Source: Natronobacterium texcoconense (lineage in GTDB: Archaea; Halobacteriota; Halobacteria; Halobacteriales; Natrialbaceae). Taken from it: a stretch of 64,000 nucleotides of DNA. The stretch is from contig NZ_FNLC01000004.1 of the NCBI RefSeq assembly GCF_900104065.1, positions 62,001 to 126,000 of the forward strand, in the 5' to 3' direction. The translations under genes were made by a program, and so were the position numbers. Positions 8,295 to 17,292 of the stretch are shown here, in pieces. The notes below the pieces were generated by a model. It was not told where the DNA came from and searched no databases. It worked only from the letters and a program-made list of their open reading frames with translations. Position 1 is the stretch's first letter. Each line of letters begins with the position of its first letter.

Positions 8295-8588
8295 TTACTC
8301 CGCACAGCAGGCGTCTTTCTTCGGGGACTCTTCGACCCCGTTTCCGTCCGCAGCGACCGGCTGTTCGAGTCGATAGAGGCTCTGCCGGGCGTCCGCGAAG
8401 TAGATATCCTCGTCGACCAATCCGATCCCCTCGAGTCGCTCGAGGGCGTATCGGACCGTCCGGGCCGAGAGCATCGACTCCTGGACGATCTGTTTCTGGG
8501 TCAACGGACCGTCGTACTCGAGTACTTTGAAAACGAGCTTGGCACTTGGTGGCAAGTCCTCGATTTCCTCCCCGTCGGTCTCTGCCAT
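8295..8588 (-). CDS. MarR/TrmB-type winged-helix regulator with C-terminal Cys pair
   Basis: A 97-residue protein. Residues about 12-70 form a winged helix (LPPSAKLVFKVLEYDGPLTQ, then a recognition helix SMLSARTVRYALERLEGIGL). The protein ends DACCAE; a terminal Cys pair in such a small regulator could bind metal or sense redox state, which is inference. A TATA box, TTTTATAC on the minus strand, lies about 25-33 bases before the start, suggesting a leaderless transcript. Target genes unknown. Confidence 0.8.
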   Translation of the reverse strand: MAETDGEEIEDLPPSAKLVFKVLEYDGPLTQKQIVQESMLSARTVRYALERLEGIGLVDEDIYFADARQSLYRLEQPVAADGNGVEESPKKDACCAE

Positions 8589-8758
8589 ATTACGAATCGA
8601 AAACCCCCAGCAGTATAAAACTTGAGCCTTACTGGGTGTGAATCAATATAAATTCTATATTATATTTGGGGAAAGATTGCTGTAGAGGGCTCGAGAAGGC
8701 CTATGTCTGTATTTGACTGGCTGGTCAGGATCTGGCTGGGCCCGGCGAAGCGACGGCG

Positions 8759-10369
8759 TCACCCCTGGCCGATCATTCGTTCTTCGTCTTCCCACTCCTG
8801 CTGTCGTAGTTCGTACTTCTGGGTCTTGCCGGTCGCCGTTTTGGGGAGCTCCTCGACGAACTCGACCCGACGGACGACCTTGTAACTCGCGAGTCGGTCG
8901 CGGGTGTACTCGGTCAGTTCCTCGGCCGACACCGGCGGATCGTCGGGATCACCGTTCACGGGAACCACGAACGCCTTCGGCGTCTCGCCCCACTCCTCGC
9001 TCGGCGCTGGGATTACCGCCGTATCTGCAACCGCGTCGTGGTCGAACAGCGTGTCCTCGAGTTCGATGCTCGAGATGTTCTCGCCGCCGGAGATGATGAT
9101 GTCTTTCTTCCGGTCGCGGATGGCGATCAGTCCGTTTTCGTCGACTGTCGCGAGGTCGCCGGTGTGGTAGTAGCCTTCGACGCGGTCGTGGAAGGCCGCC
9201 TCGGTCTCCTCGGGCTTGTTCCAGTAGCGGTCCATCACCTGATTGCCACGGACGACGACTTCGCCCAGCGTCTCGTCGTCCCGCGGCACGTCGTCGCCGT
9301 CCTCGTCGACGACGCGGACGTCCGTTCCGAGGATACCCATCCCCTGCCGTTTCTTGAGTTCGAAGCGGTTGTCGTCGGTGACGTGTCTCGATGGGGCCGA
9401 GATCGTGATCAGCGGACCGGTCTCGGTCGCCCCGTAGAGGTGTTTGAGTTTCCAGCCGAACGTCTCCTCGACGGCACGGATGGTCGCCTCAGGCGGGGCG
9501 CTACCGGCGGTGGTGACGCGGACGTCGTTGTCCCCCGCCATCGCCGGTTCACCCTCGCTCTCGTAGTAGTCGATCAACTGGTTGAGCACTGCCGGAGCCG
9601 CACAGAGGAAGGAGACGTCCTCGGTCGTGATCGCGTCGACGATCTCGTCGGCGTTGACGCCACGCGTACAGACGTGTTTCGCCCCCTGACCGGTCAGCGC
9701 GTAGATGTGTCCCCAGCCGTTGACGTGGAACATCGGCAGCGTCCAGAGGTAGACGTCGTCTTCGGAGAGTTCGTGATAGATCGACACCAGGTAGGCATGA
9801 AGCGTCTCGGTCCGATGAGTGCGACAGACGCCTTTCGGATCGCCGGTCGTCCCCGAGGTGTAGTTGATCGTGATGATCTCGTCTTCGCTCATCTCCGGCC
9901 GGTCGACCTCGGTTCCGGCCGCCTCGAGCACCTCGTCGAACGCCTCCCACTCGCCGTCGACGGCGTCGACGTCGTTCGTGATGAACGTCTCCGTCGGCAC
10001 CGAATCGCGGATCGCCTGGATCTTCTCGGCGTACTCGTAGTCGGCGTAGATCGCGTCGACGCCCGCGTCCGACAGGATGTACTCGTAATCGTCGGCCGTC
10101 AGCCGGTAATTCAGCGGCGTGAAGACGGCTCCGACCTGCATCGTTCCGTAGGCCGCCTCGAGATGGTAGTGGGTGTTCGGGTCGAGCACGGCGACGCGGT
10201 CGCCTTTCTCGATGCCACGTTCCTGCAGTGCCGCCGAAAACCGGTCGGCGCGCTCGCCGAGTTCGGCGTACGTGAACCGCTGGCCGTCCGTCGCGACGAC
10301 GGCCTCTTCGTCGGCGTAGTACGTGCGGGCCTGCTCGAGGAAGTCCGTGACAATGAGTGGCGTTTCCAT
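8759..10369 (-). CDS. Acyl-CoA synthetase (AMP-forming), long-chain fatty-acid ligase family
   Basis: Activates a carboxylic acid with ATP to acyl-adenylate and then acyl-CoA. The 536-residue protein has the adenylate-forming core motifs in order: INYTSGTTGDPKGV (P-loop, near 170), YGATETGP (near 305), YHTGDLATV (near 400) and the C-terminal catalytic lysine region KTATGKTQKYELR near 515. The ATG at 10369 (METPLIVTDFLEQA) is preferred over a TTG two codons upstream. Chain-length preference cannot be told; the closest family pattern is medium/long-chain ligases of the haloarchaeal AlkK-like type. Confidence 0.9.
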   Translation of the reverse strand: METPLIVTDFLEQARTYYADEEAVVATDGQRFTYAELGERADRFSAALQERGIEKGDRVAVLDPNTHYHLEAAYGTMQVGAVFTPLNYRLTADDYEYILSDAGVDAIYADYEYAEKIQAIRDSVPTETFITNDVDAVDGEWEAFDEVLEAAGTEVDRPEMSEDEIITINYTSGTTGDPKGVCRTHRTETLHAYLVSIYHELSEDDVYLWTLPMFHVNGWGHIYALTGQGAKHVCTRGVNADEIVDAITTEDVSFLCAAPAVLNQLIDYYESEGEPAMAGDNDVRVTTAGSAPPEATIRAVEETFGWKLKHLYGATETGPLITISAPSRHVTDDNRFELKKRQGMGILGTDVRVVDEDGDDVPRDDETLGEVVVRGNQVMDRYWNKPEETEAAFHDRVEGYYHTGDLATVDENGLIAIRDRKKDIIISGGENISSIELEDTLFDHDAVADTAVIPAPSEEWGETPKAFVVPVNGDPDDPPVSAEELTEYTRDRLASYKVVRRVEFVEELPKTATGKTQKYELRQQEWEDEERMIGQG

Positions 10370-10566
10370 ACCCAAATCTTTCCCGAACGACCATGATACA
10401 TATTTCGATTACTAGCGATAATTTCCTGGGTAGATACGGTGATAAGCTCGTTCCACGCCGGTCCTCGAGCGACGGACGGGAGTGCTCGACGCACGAGCGT
10501 ATACCCCGAATTCCGCGTGCGTCGGAACCCGAACCCCTTTTCACCACTGACCACAGAGTTCGACCC

Positions 10567-10914
10567 ATGTCGACCGAATCGATCAGTGACCGACACGAGC
10601 ACATACGCTCGATCAGCGTGACGGCGCTGTCGGCGCTGCTCGGCGTCGGTGCGGCGCTCGCTTCCATGTCCCTGGCGGGTGACATCACGTCGCTCGAGGC
10701 CGCGAACGAAGCGGCATCGAACGCGCAGGCGTACGCACTCGTTATCGGGGCCATCCTCGTCCAGCTCGTCCTGTACGACTTCACGGACATCTACGACGAC
10801 GAGGAGTTCGGTGCAAAACACTACCTCTACATCACGTTCATGACCTTCTCGTTCTGGTTCGTGGTGCTGGGTATCCTGCTGACCGCCGAAGCCGCTCCGT
10901 ACCTCGCGCAATAA
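10567..10914 (+). CDS. EMC6-like small membrane protein (archaeal)
   Basis: A 115-residue protein with three hydrophobic segments near residues 18-40, 52-72 and 88-108, and an acidic loop YDFTDIYDDEEFGAKHYLY between the second and third. Size and topology fit the archaeal EMC6-like family, related to the eukaryotic ER membrane complex subunit 6, a membrane-protein insertion factor. It ends two bases before the RLI start, so the two genes are almost certainly one operon, which suggests a link to ribosomes or nascent chains. A T-rich TATA-like stretch lies about 30 bases upstream. The EMC6 assignment is from recall of family pattern. Confidence 0.72.
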   Translation: MSTESISDRHEHIRSISVTALSALLGVGAALASMSLAGDITSLEAANEAASNAQAYALVIGAILVQLVLYDFTDIYDDEEFGAKHYLYITFMTFSFWFVVLGILLTAEAAPYLAQ

Positions 10915-10916
10915 TC

Positions 10917-12731
10917 ATGGCTGACGATAGCATTGCCGTCGTAGACCTCGATCGGTGCCAGCCAGACCGATGTAGCTACGAGTGCAAGAACTACTGTCCG
11001 CCCAACCGCACCGGCAAGGAGTGTATCACCCTCCGGGGCGAGGAGACCGAGGAGGGCCAGCCCGAACAGGTCCGTATCTCCGAAGAGATCTGTCTCGGCG
11101 AGACCTGCGGGATCTGCGTCGAGAAGTGTCCGTTCGACGCCATCGAGATCATCAACCTGCCACAGGAACTGCAGGACGACCCCGCTCACCGCTACGGCGA
11201 GAACGCCTTCTCGCTGTACGGGCTCCCTGCACCACAGGAAGGAAAAGTAACGGGCATCCTCGGACCGAACGGAATCGGGAAGACGACCGCCGTTCGCATC
11301 CTCGCAGGCGAACTCGAGCCAAACCTCGGTCGCCACGACGACCAGCCCGACTGGGACGACGTGCTCGAGGCCTACCGCGGCACGGAACTGCAGGACTACC
11401 TCGCGGACGTCCGGGACGGCAACGTGACCGTCGCCCGGAAACCACAGTACGTCGACCAGATTCCCGAGCAGTTCGACGGCAACACCCGCGAACTGCTCGA
11501 GGGGGTCGACGAACGCGGAGCCCTCGAGACGATCGTCGAACGACTCTCGCTGGGTCCGGTCATGGAGCAGTCCATCGAGGACCTCTCCGGTGGCGAACTC
11601 CAGCGGGTCGCGATCGCGGCGACGCTGGTTCGCGATACGGACTTTTACTTCCTCGACGAAATCACGCCGTACCTCGACATCGGCCAGCGCGTGACGGCGG
11701 CTCGATTGATCCGCGAACTCGCCGAGGAGGAGAACAAGTCGATGCTGGTCGTCGAACACGACCTCGCGATCCTCGACCTCGTCGCCGATACGCTGCACGT
11801 CGCGTACGGTGAACCCGGCGCGTACGGTGTCGTCACCTCGCCGAAGTCCGTCCGCAACGGGATCAACGAGTACCTCGCGGGCTACCTCGACAACGAGAAC
11901 ATGCGGATCCGTCAGGATCCCATCGAGTTCGAGGAACACGCACCCCGTACCGCGACCCACGGCGACGTGCTCGTCGACTACCCCGACCTCACCAAGAGCT
12001 ACGGCGACGGCGAGTTCACCCTCGAGGTCGAGGGTGGCCAGATCCACGAGAACGAAGTGCTGGGCATCGTCGGTCCGAACGGGATCGGTAAGTCCACCTT
12101 CGCGAATCTCCTCACCGGCAACCTCGAACCCGACGAGGGCGACGCCGACCTCGATCTCGACATCTCGTACAAGCCACAGTACGTCACCATCGACCAGCAC
12201 ATGCGGGTCGACGCCTTCCTCTCCTCGATCACCGACCAGTTCGGGTCGTCGTACTGGAACACCGAGATCGCACAGCCGCTCCAGCTCGAGCGGATCATGG
12301 AGCAGAACCTCTCGGATCTCTCCGGCGGTGAACGCCAGCGCGTGGCGATCGCGGCCTGTCTCTCGGACGACGCCGACCTCTACCTGCTCGACGAACCCTC
12401 CGCGCACCTCGACGTCGAACAGCGTGTCCAGGCGACGAGCGCGATCCGTCGCTACGCCGAACAGCAGGACGCGACGGTCATGGTCATCGACCACGACATC
12501 TACACGATCGACCTGCTCGCGGACCGACTGATGGTCTTCGACGGCGAACCCGCCGTCGCTGGCCGCGCCAGCCCGCCACAGTCCATGCGAGATGGCATGA
12601 ACGAGTTCCTCGCGAACCTCGAGGTCACCTTCCGCCGGGACAACCGCACCTCGCGGCCGCGGATCAACAAGCCCGACTCGCAACTCGACAAGGAACAGAA
12701 GTCCGAGGGCGAGTACTACTACGCACCGTAG
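10917..12731 (+). CDS. rli: ABCE1/RLI ribosome recycling ATPase
   Basis: Splits post-termination ribosomes into subunits. The 604-residue protein has the N-terminal pair of 4Fe-4S clusters (CQPDRCSYECKNYC, then CLGETCGICVEKCPF, residues about 14-75), then two ABC ATPase domains: Walker A GPNGIGKT at 116-123 and GPNGIGKS at 386-393, and signature LSGGELQRVAIA and LSGGERQRVAIA. The C-terminal tail is normal. It is essential in archaea studied so far. It follows the EMC6-like gene by two bases; no Shine-Dalgarno is needed if translation is coupled. Confidence 0.96.
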   Translation: MADDSIAVVDLDRCQPDRCSYECKNYCPPNRTGKECITLRGEETEEGQPEQVRISEEICLGETCGICVEKCPFDAIEIINLPQELQDDPAHRYGENAFSLYGLPAPQEGKVTGILGPNGIGKTTAVRILAGELEPNLGRHDDQPDWDDVLEAYRGTELQDYLADVRDGNVTVARKPQYVDQIPEQFDGNTRELLEGVDERGALETIVERLSLGPVMEQSIEDLSGGELQRVAIAATLVRDTDFYFLDEITPYLDIGQRVTAARLIRELAEEENKSMLVVEHDLAILDLVADTLHVAYGEPGAYGVVTSPKSVRNGINEYLAGYLDNENMRIRQDPIEFEEHAPRTATHGDVLVDYPDLTKSYGDGEFTLEVEGGQIHENEVLGIVGPNGIGKSTFANLLTGNLEPDEGDADLDLDISYKPQYVTIDQHMRVDAFLSSITDQFGSSYWNTEIAQPLQLERIMEQNLSDLSGGERQRVAIAACLSDDADLYLLDEPSAHLDVEQRVQATSAIRRYAEQQDATVMVIDHDIYTIDLLADRLMVFDGEPAVAGRASPPQSMRDGMNEFLANLEVTFRRDNRTSRPRINKPDSQLDKEQKSEGEYYYAP

Positions 12732-12827
12732 TCGTCGCGGAGCTTATTCCAGCGCGAACGACTATTTGATCGAACGACTGTTCGTCGGCGAAACAACTTC
12801 GGCGATCGGTGTCGAACGACGACGGTA

Positions 12828-14342
12828 ATGGACCGCTCGAGTAACGACTCGTCGGCTATCGACTCCGAAATTCGCCAGCGGATCCGTCCGATCACCGGCC
12901 GATTTACCCGTCCATTCGGCCGTCCACTCGTTGCACACCTGGCCCCCGGAATCTGGCTCGTCGTGCTCGTTGCGATCGGTTTCGGCGCGAGTTTCTACTC
13001 GTCGCACCTCGAGGGGCTCACGCTGGTCCCGTTCGCGTTCGACTCCGCTTCGTCGTTCGCGATCAACTACGAGGTCTATCACGTCGCGGCCGAGACCGCC
13101 CAGTCCGGTGGCGACTTCTACGACGCGCCGCCGGAGCGACTCTCCGCCGACTACGTCTACCTCTATCCGCCGATCACGCTGCTGGCGTTCTACCCGTTCA
13201 CGCTTTTCGAGGTCGCACAGGGGTTTCTCCTCGCGACGCTTACCTCGATGCTCGCTGGTGCAGCGAGCACGTGGGCCGTCGTCGCCTACGTCGAGGACCA
13301 CGGCCGACGCCTGGGCTGGCTCGACGTCGCGTTGATCTTCGCGTTCTTCGTCGGCTCGTTGTACGCCGCCGGAACGGTCGTCTTCGGCAACGTCAACCTC
13401 TGGCTCGCGGGGCTACTCTCGATCGGCTTTCTCGCACTGCTGCGCGGCCGAGAGATGGTAGCTGGCGTCGCGTTCGCGCTCGCGGCACTGTTCAAACTCT
13501 TTCCCGCACTCGTCGGCATCTGGCTCCTGCGAGTGCGTGCCTGGCGAGCGACGGCTGGCGCAATCGCGACCGGTATCGGCGGACTCCTGTTCGGACTCGT
13601 CCTCTTCGGTCGTGAGCAGACGACCTTCTACTTCCGCGAGGTCGTCGCCGGTCGCTCGGAATCCGAGGCGTTCGTCGGCGGCTACGGCGTCGGCGAACTC
13701 AACTACGTGACCGTCCAGCGGCCGGTCTCCTGGCTCGTCTGGACCGTTTACCCCGGTGCCTCGACGGGCTGGCTGTACGCGACGACCGCCGTCGTCCTCG
13801 CGGGCTTTCTGGCCTTTTTCTACGCGGACCTCTCGCGGCCGATGGACCGCCACGCTGCCATCTTCGCGACGACAGCAGCCGCGGTCGTCGCTTTCCCCGC
13901 CCTGCGCTGGTACGTCGTCCTGCTGTACCTCCCCATTCTCGTTCTCGCGTACTGCTGGGAGGGGCCCGGCTACCCGTTTCTCGTCGCCGGCGTCGTCGTC
14001 TTTTCGACGAGCCCACATCCGCGCGACGTTTACGCCGTCCTCGAGTCGGGAATCGCTCCCTGGTGGCTCGAGACGGCCGACGGCTACGTTCCGCTGGTCG
14101 ACCTTCTGGCCACTTTCGACCTGCTCGCTCCCCTGCTCCAGCCGTTCGCGCCGCTCGCCGCGCTCGGGACGACCCAGCTATGGGGAATCGCACTGATTGC
14201 GCTCGGCTGTGCGATATCGAAAGTCGCGGCCGGCACCGATCCAGTCTCTGCGTACCGACAGTGGCGGGCAGGCGAGGGATCGCTGTCACTTCTCGAGGGA
14301 ATCACGCCACCGTACGGGCCCGGAACCCCTCGCGACGATTAG
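12828..14342 (+). CDS. GT87-type (DUF2029) membrane glycosyltransferase
   Basis: A 504-residue polytopic membrane protein with about ten hydrophobic segments. After the first membrane helix comes the acidic loop FAINYEVYHVAAETAQSGGD followed by DYVYLYPPITLLAFYPFTLF, the pattern of GT87/DUF2029 enzymes, which move mannose or arabinose from a lipid-linked donor. The aspartates and the YPP element near residue 120 are the family hallmark. Donor and acceptor here are unknown; glycosylation of S-layer or lipids is a fair guess. Its stop overlaps the convergent methyltransferase gene by four bases. Confidence 0.8.
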   Translation: MDRSSNDSSAIDSEIRQRIRPITGRFTRPFGRPLVAHLAPGIWLVVLVAIGFGASFYSSHLEGLTLVPFAFDSASSFAINYEVYHVAAETAQSGGDFYDAPPERLSADYVYLYPPITLLAFYPFTLFEVAQGFLLATLTSMLAGAASTWAVVAYVEDHGRRLGWLDVALIFAFFVGSLYAAGTVVFGNVNLWLAGLLSIGFLALLRGREMVAGVAFALAALFKLFPALVGIWLLRVRAWRATAGAIATGIGGLLFGLVLFGREQTTFYFREVVAGRSESEAFVGGYGVGELNYVTVQRPVSWLVWTVYPGASTGWLYATTAVVLAGFLAFFYADLSRPMDRHAAIFATTAAAVVAFPALRWYVVLLYLPILVLAYCWEGPGYPFLVAGVVVFSTSPHPRDVYAVLESGIAPWWLETADGYVPLVDLLATFDLLAPLLQPFAPLAALGTTQLWGIALIALGCAISKVAAGTDPVSAYRQWRAGEGSLSLLEGITPPYGPGTPRDD

Positions 14343-14986
14343 GCGACGCGGGCCCGGAAGACGGCGAACAGCCCGTCGCCGTGGCCCTCGCGGACGTCCG
14401 GTTCGCCCTCGGTCGGAATCTCCGCAGGATCCTCGAAGATCGTCTGCAGTCGCGTTTCGACCACGAACCCTGCCGCCTCGAGCGCCTCCCCTGCTTCCCC
14501 GGCGGTCAGGAATTCGGCGTCGGCGTAGAACGGGCTCTCATCTTTGTGCTCCTGATAGACCTGTCCGACCGGACTCGAGCGATCCAGCACGGCGACGACG
14601 AGCGTGCCGTCGGCATCGAGGACGCGCCGGGCCTCGGCAAGCGTCGCCTCGAGGTCGTCGACGAACGAGAGAACGGTGACGAACAGCACGAGGTCGAGCG
14701 CGTCGTCGGCGACGGGGAGGGATTCGGCGACGCCGCGGACGGGTATGATGCCGCGGTCACGTGCCCGCTCGAGTGGTTCGCGGGCAGGGTCGACGCCGAG
14801 TGAGATTTCCAGTGGTCCACCGAAGCGCCCGGTGCCGACGCCGACCTCGAGCGCCCGGTCGTCGTCGACTGCGTCGGGGAGGGCACGCTCGAGTGTGGCT
14901 CGTTCGGCACGGTAGGCACCGTCGTTCTCGCTGAACCAGCTATCGTACTCGTCGGTGAGTGTCTCGAAGGGACCAGTTGTCGACAT
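14339..14986 (-). CDS. Class I SAM-dependent methyltransferase
   Basis: A 215-residue protein of the UbiE/Methyltransf_11 type. The SAM-binding glycine motif ALEVGVGTGRFGGPL lies near residues 46-60, the acidic residue after strand 2 in SLGVDPAREPLERA near 64-77, and the motif DDALDLVLFVTVLSFVDD near 97-114. The ATG at 14986 (MSTTGPFETL) is preferred to a GTG four codons upstream. The substrate cannot be named; small-molecule or lipid methylation is likely. Convergent with the GT87 gene. Confidence 0.85.
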   Translation of the reverse strand: MSTTGPFETLTDEYDSWFSENDGAYRAERATLERALPDAVDDDRALEVGVGTGRFGGPLEISLGVDPAREPLERARDRGIIPVRGVAESLPVADDALDLVLFVTVLSFVDDLEATLAEARRVLDADGTLVVAVLDRSSPVGQVYQEHKDESPFYADAEFLTAGEAGEALEAAGFVVETRLQTIFEDPAEIPTEGEPDVREGHGDGLFAVFRARVA

Positions 14987-15021
14987 CGTCTGATCCACTG
15001 TACCCCAGAAAGAAAGTGTTT

Positions 15022-15060
15022 GTTGACCTCCTCCACACGGCTGAAGCCGTGAGCATTCAC
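15022..15060 (-). mobile_element. Solo IS200/IS605-type right-end remnant
   Basis: Read on the minus strand this segment has GTGAATGCT, a hairpin CACGGC-TTCA-GCCGTG (15036-15051), then TGGAGGAGGTCAAC. The form parallels the right end at 234-260 (stem, four-base loop, GAGGATGTCAC). No tnpB is next to it; the gene at 15128 is unrelated. It looks like the scar of an excised or decayed element. Confidence 0.5.
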
Positions 15061-15127
15061 CTGTGTCTTCTGTAAGTGGGACTGATCAGGGACAAAAGCT
15101 ATGCTGGACGAGAGCAGTAGCTCCTCT

Positions 15128-15970
15128 CTATTCCGGATCTGAATCCGTCCCAGACGTGCTCGAGTCGGAATCCGCTGTAGGGGGGTCAGACCACCAGAGA
15201 GACAGTACGGTGGCGGAAATCACGATCCACGTCACCAGTCCCAACTCGGTCGCATATGCCAGTACATCCGTGCCAGTGAACATGGAGAGGTAGGGTGTTG
15301 CAACTCCTAGTCCGCCCAGACCGATTCCATACCCAGTCAGTGCAACTACTGTTTTCGGACGTGTCTCTCTTGCCACTACTGCGACTCCGCTGATCACGAG
15401 CGCGAGCGGGCCAAACAGCCCGAACCGGAGCAGAACCTCGACGACGTTCTGAAATAGAGATTCAGACTGATGACGCTCTACGACTTCATACGTCTCGTTT
15501 TCGTATTCGACGATCGTGAGTTCAAAGTGGCTCTTCGAGCCATATCTGTAGGACCCATCCGCTGGGAACGTTGGCGCACTCTCGTAGGCATCACAAGCGA
15601 GCGTCCAGTCTTCACACACCGTTCTCGTGTACGCTTCTCGGTCTGAGCGGAGATCCAGGTACGACTCGTACTCATCGTCGGCAGGAGAGTTATATACCTC
15701 ATCGCGTTGCTCTTCGTAGATGGCCTCGAATAGGCGCTGTTGCTCATCGTCGAACGCTTCTAGCGGTGTTGGGTCGGCTTCGATAGGCCGATCTTCTACG
15801 ATAACCGGGTCGACTTCGATGTCCGTAGTTGACTCGTGAGCAATGTAGTACGACGGGGATTCCGACCGGGGCTCGTACGGGTCGCCGAAGACGGCAGGAG
15901 AGAACATTCCGCCAACCAGCAGGACCGCGACCAGCAGCGAGACTCCCAGGAGAAGCTGCGACTTCATCAC
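15128..15970 (-). CDS. Predicted exported/membrane protein, hypothetical
   Basis: A 280-residue protein. A signal-type hydrophobic helix covers residues 4-25, followed by an acidic extracellular domain (about 30-165, with CEDWTLACDAYESAP containing two cysteines that could form a disulfide), then four hydrophobic segments (about 178-260) and an acidic Ser-rich tail. No known family recognised. GC and codon use look lower than in neighbouring core genes, and it lies beside a solo IS end, so recent acquisition is possible. About 230 bases upstream, to the archaemetzincin stop, hold no gene I can support. Confidence 0.65.
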   Translation of the reverse strand: MMKSQLLLGVSLLVAVLLVGGMFSPAVFGDPYEPRSESPSYYIAHESTTDIEVDPVIVEDRPIEADPTPLEAFDDEQQRLFEAIYEEQRDEVYNSPADDEYESYLDLRSDREAYTRTVCEDWTLACDAYESAPTFPADGSYRYGSKSHFELTIVEYENETYEVVERHQSESLFQNVVEVLLRFGLFGPLALVISGVAVVARETRPKTVVALTGYGIGLGGLGVATPYLSMFTGTDVLAYATELGLVTWIVISATVLSLWWSDPPTADSDSSTSGTDSDPE

Positions 15971-16198
15971 TGCCCACTAACATGTTAATAAATAAGTATT
16001 TTCTCCATATTCTGACTCGTCGCATCCGTCGTAGGCTTCTCTTTTCGGAGGACGGCTTCATCGTTGAGCGTCCCGGCCGCGTAAATTCGTTCACTCGTCT
16101 GCATCGCCCACTCTTCACGCCGTGCTACACTCACGCTCTATACTGAACGCGGGTTTCCCACGCCACGCTGAATACAGAAACCGTATTATCGAGGTCCG

Positions 16199-16720
16199 TT
16201 ACTTCACCAGCCGCTGGCAGCTTCCACAGAGGTTCTCCTCTTTGATGTCGACCTCTCGGACCGTCGGCGAGAAGTTCATCACACAGCGGTTGTTGTCACA
16301 GTGCTCGAGTCCGTACGTGTGACCGATCTCGTGGACGATCTCTTTGCGGACGCGATTCTCGAAGATTTCGCTGGCGCTCTTGTTCGAGAAGCCGCCGTCG
16401 CTCGAGGTCTGGAGTCGGTACGTCGAGACGACGCTGCCGCTGCCGTCGAGGTAGGCGAGTCCAAAGACGTAGTTGCGTCGGCGATAGAAGAGGTCGTGTG
16501 GCGTGATCGCGATGTTCTTCTCTCCGCGACCGACCCGTTCGGCAAGTTGGATGAACGTCTCCGCGGAGTACTGATTCCGGCTCGAATCGTATGCCCCGCT
16601 CGGGACCGACTGCGAGTCGTTGACCGAGACCTCGCAGTCGTAGACCGATCGCAACGCTTCCGAGGCCGCCCGCTTGACCGTCGCGGACACGTTGCCGACC
16701 GGCACGATGTCGACGAGCAT
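16199..16720 (-). CDS. amzA: Archaemetzincin zinc protease
   Basis: A 173-residue metalloprotease. The C-terminal half has the exact family pattern: HEIGHTYGLEH (three zinc histidines and catalytic Glu) followed by C-x4-C and CVMNF, then CGSC near the end, which builds the second zinc site. Start chosen at MLVDIVPVG, the usual archaeal beginning; upstream ATGs at 16744 and 16747 would add a short hydrophobic stretch. The frame stays open much further upstream, but that part overlaps the divergent UPF0146 gene. The biological substrate is unknown in archaea. Divergent start codons are only 40 bases apart, so the promoters overlap. Confidence 0.9.
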   Translation of the reverse strand: MLVDIVPVGNVSATVKRAASEALRSVYDCEVSVNDSQSVPSGAYDSSRNQYSAETFIQLAERVGRGEKNIAITPHDLFYRRRNYVFGLAYLDGSGSVVSTYRLQTSSDGGFSNKSASEIFENRVRKEIVHEIGHTYGLEHCDNNRCVMNFSPTVREVDIKEENLCGSCQRLVK

Positions 16721-16759
16721 GGCAACTGCTATGACCGGGTACATCATAAACGTCCCGCC

Positions 16760-17158
16760 GTGTCCCACTCTCGCCGGAATTTCGACGCAATGATCGATTA
16801 CCTCCTCGCGTACGACCGGGTCGTGGAGCTCGGAATCGGCCGTCGGACCGATCTGGCGGCCGAACTCGCCCGTAACGGCGTTTCCGTAACTGCGACTGAC
16901 GTCCACTCCCGCGAGGTCCCCGATGGCGTCGCGTTCGTCGAAGACGACGTCGTCGACCCCGACCCGTCGGTCTACGCCGACGCCGACGCGGTCTACGCGC
17001 GGAACCTGCCGCCCGAACTCCACCGGCCGGCGCTCTCCGTCGCGCGCGATGCCGACGCCGACCTGCTGTTCACGACGCTCGGTGGCGACCAGCCCGTGAT
17101 CCCCGTCGAACGGAAGACGGTGCGGGAGGGAACGCTGTACGTCGCGAATTCGGGATAG
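16760..17158 (+). CDS. UPF0146 family protein (methyltransferase-like fold)
   Basis: A 132-residue protein beginning with GTG (VSHSRRNFDAMIDYL); an ATG ten codons on is the alternative. It contains VVELGIGRRTDLAAEL near residues 21-36, like a SAM-binding glycine motif but shorter than true methyltransferases, and VTATDVHSREVPDGV near 42-56. UPF0146 is a conserved archaeal family without proven activity. It is divergent from archaemetzincin with overlapping promoter space. Confidence 0.8.
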   Translation: MSHSRRNFDAMIDYLLAYDRVVELGIGRRTDLAAELARNGVSVTATDVHSREVPDGVAFVEDDVVDPDPSVYADADAVYARNLPPELHRPALSVARDADADLLFTTLGGDQPVIPVERKTVREGTLYVANSG

Positions 17159-17292
17159 GAGACGCACCGAGCGCGTTCAGCCTGATACCGTGACGGTCGT
17201 GCGGTGAATCGGAACGACGACGTGCTCCCTGAATCGCTCTCGCAACCGATGATCGACAGCGTTACTAGCGACTAGTTCATTCGGTTGACAGT

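Noticed and set aside
8703-8885. 60-codon frame MSVFDWLVRIW...
   Set aside because: Its 3' half is antisense to the acyl-CoA ligase 3' end, and no promoter or relatives are evident; could be chance.
10827-12683. 618-codon open frame on the minus strand inside RLI
   Set aside because: Antisense to an unambiguous ABCE1 gene; same shadow effect.
16721-17167. Long N-terminal extension of archaemetzincin
   Set aside because: It overlaps the divergent UPF0146 gene entirely and has no likeness to the family; the usual start MLVDIVPVG is downstream.
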